From Morganella morganii (GTDB lineage Bacteria; Pseudomonadota; Gammaproteobacteria; Enterobacterales; Enterobacteriaceae): a stretch of 64,000 bases of DNA. Position numbers and translations under genes: made by a program. Location: positions 261,685-325,684 of the forward strand of contig NZ_NRQY01000002.1 of NCBI RefSeq assembly GCF_003996855.1, given 5' to 3'. The first letter of the stretch is position 1; every line of letters starts with the position of its first letter. This document shows positions 62,339 to 64,000 of the stretch, piece by piece. The notes beneath the pieces were generated by a model. That model searched no databases and had not been told where the DNA came from. It saw only the letters and a list, made by a program, of their open reading frames with translations.

Positions 62339-62375
62339 TACGGCTCAAAAAAAATAAATACAACTATTTAATAAT

Positions 62376-63314
62376 TCAGCTGTTAATAAATTTCTCACCA
62401 AGCGCAATATCCGCTTTCAGCACATCCAGCATGCCGTTAAGCGCTTTCTCTTCGTAAGCACTGAGTGAACCGATATCGAGACGCTTCTCAACACCGTTTT
62501 TGCCTAATACGACAGGCTGGGCAAAGAAACGGGCGTATTTGCCGTCACCTTCAGTGTAGGTGCATTCCACCACATTGCTTTCACCCTGCATGGCACGAAC
62601 CAGTGACAGACCAAAACGCGCTGCGGCCTGGCCCATAGACAGTGTCGCGGACCCGCCGCCTGCTTTGGCTTCCACCACTTCCGTACCGGCGTTCTGAATA
62701 CGTTTGGTCAGGCTGTCGATTTCCGCGTCGCTGAAGCTGACACCCGGAATCTGAGACAGCAGCGGCAGAATAGTCACGCCGGAGTGTCCGCCGATAACCG
62801 GCACTTCCAGCTCCTGTGGCTTCTTCCCTTTCAGCTCAGCCACAAAGGTGTCGGAGCGGATAATATCCAGCGTGGTGACGCCGAACAGACGGTTTTTGTC
62901 ATACACACCGGCCTTTTTCAGCACTTCTGCCGCGATAGCCACGGTGGTATTTACCGGGTTGGTGATAATGCCGATTAATGCTTTCGGGCAGGTTTTGGCA
63001 ATTTTTTCCACCAGATTGCGGACGATCCCCGCGTTCACATTAAACAGATCAGAACGATCCATGCCGGGTTTACGGGCCACACCGGCAGAAATCAGGACAA
63101 TATCCGCACCTTCTAATGCCGGGGTAGGATCCTCTCCGGCAAATCCGGTGATCCGGACATCTGTCGGAATATGGCTGAGATCTTTTGCCACACCCGGTGT
63201 TACCGGTGCAATATCATATAAAGTAAGATCTGAACCTGAAGGAAGCTGGGTTTTAAGAAGAAGGGCGAGAGCCTGACCAATACCACCTGCTGCTCCGAGA
63301 ACTGCAACTTTCAT
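62376..63314 (-). CDS. mdh: Malate dehydrogenase
   Basis: Mdh interconverts malate and oxaloacetate with NAD in the TCA cycle. The 312-residue enzyme equals the E. coli length. The NAD-binding GAAGGIGQ lies at residues 7-14, and the catalytic histidine in GGHSGVT. The start at 63314 follows AGGAG; an extension to 63392 is rejected. It is divergent from argR, the conserved pair. Confidence 0.98.
   Translation of the reverse strand: MKVAVLGAAGGIGQALALLLKTQLPSGSDLTLYDIAPVTPGVAKDLSHIPTDVRITGFAGEDPTPALEGADIVLISAGVARKPGMDRSDLFNVNAGIVRNLVEKIAKTCPKALIGIITNPVNTTVAIAAEVLKKAGVYDKNRLFGVTTLDIIRSDTFVAELKGKKPQELEVPVIGGHSGVTILPLLSQIPGVSFSDAEIDSLTKRIQNAGTEVVEAKAGGGSATLSMGQAAARFGLSLVRAMQGESNVVECTYTEGDGKYARFFAQPVVLGKNGVEKRLDIGSLSAYEEKALNGMLDVLKADIALGEKFINS

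Positions 63315-64000
<686 letters not shown>

Overview
The window is chromosomal DNA of a member of the Enterobacterales. Almost every gene has a close, near full-length counterpart in Escherichia coli, and the operon units are those of that order: lptFG/pepA-holC-valS, argI/pyrBI-ridA, nrdDG, ubiTUV, rimP-nusA-infB-rbfA-truB-rpsO-pnp, ftsH-rlmE and rplU-rpmA-obgE. The pyrBI leader peptide does not resemble the E. coli one, yhbE and murA are missing from their usual places, and blocks that lie far apart in E. coli are joined. I infer a Morganellaceae-type genome (Morganella-like), but genus is an inference and was not tested.

Layout. 1-1.25 kb: the start of a P4-type integrase next to tRNA-Leu(CAA), the edge of a genomic island that continues to the left of the window. 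1.4-6.7 kb: a candidate 26-residue membrane peptide, a beta-lactamase-fold enzyme (AmpH) that carries a lipobox, then an RNA-repair module (rtcB plus a RlaP-type nucleotidyltransferase) with a sigma-54 promoter and its divergent CARF/AAA+ activator rtcR. 6.8-19.2 kb: lptFG, pepA-holC-valS, yjgM, an unknown 111-residue protein, rraB, argI behind a double ARG box, pyrL-pyrBI with its attenuator, and ridA. 19.7-23.4 kb: an accessory patch with a broken chemoreceptor gene and a divergent TetR/MFS pair around two palindromic operators.

23.4-30.8 kb: anaerobic functions. nrdDG lies behind an FNR-like site, two NrdR boxes and two perfect inverted DnaA boxes; then yhbP, a DUF1471 peptide, yhbQ, yhbS and the oxygen-independent ubiquinone genes ubiT, ubiU and ubiV. 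30.8-36.8 kb: an HlyD/ABC-2 permease operon with no ATPase gene, then the btsSR pyruvate-sensing two-component system. 36.9-55 kb: a long minus-strand run for RNA metabolism and translation (deaD, nlpI, pnp, rpsO, truB, rbfA, infB, nusA, rimP, tRNA-fMet, tRNA-Leu(GAG)), secretion (secG) and envelope, folate and proteolysis genes (glmM, folP, ftsH, rlmE). 55-64 kb: yhbY, greA, dacB, obgE, rpmA, rplU, ispB, a Mu-type HTH protein, a frameshifted sfsB/nlp relic, mdh and the start of argR.

The points most worth a second look are the rtcB-rlaP module without rtcA, the small membrane peptide at 1513, the DnaA/NrdR/FNR control region of nrdD, the twice-broken and compositionally mosaic chemoreceptor, the export operon without an ATPase, and the lipobox on AmpH. 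No CRISPR array, insertion sequence, rRNA gene or replication origin was seen.
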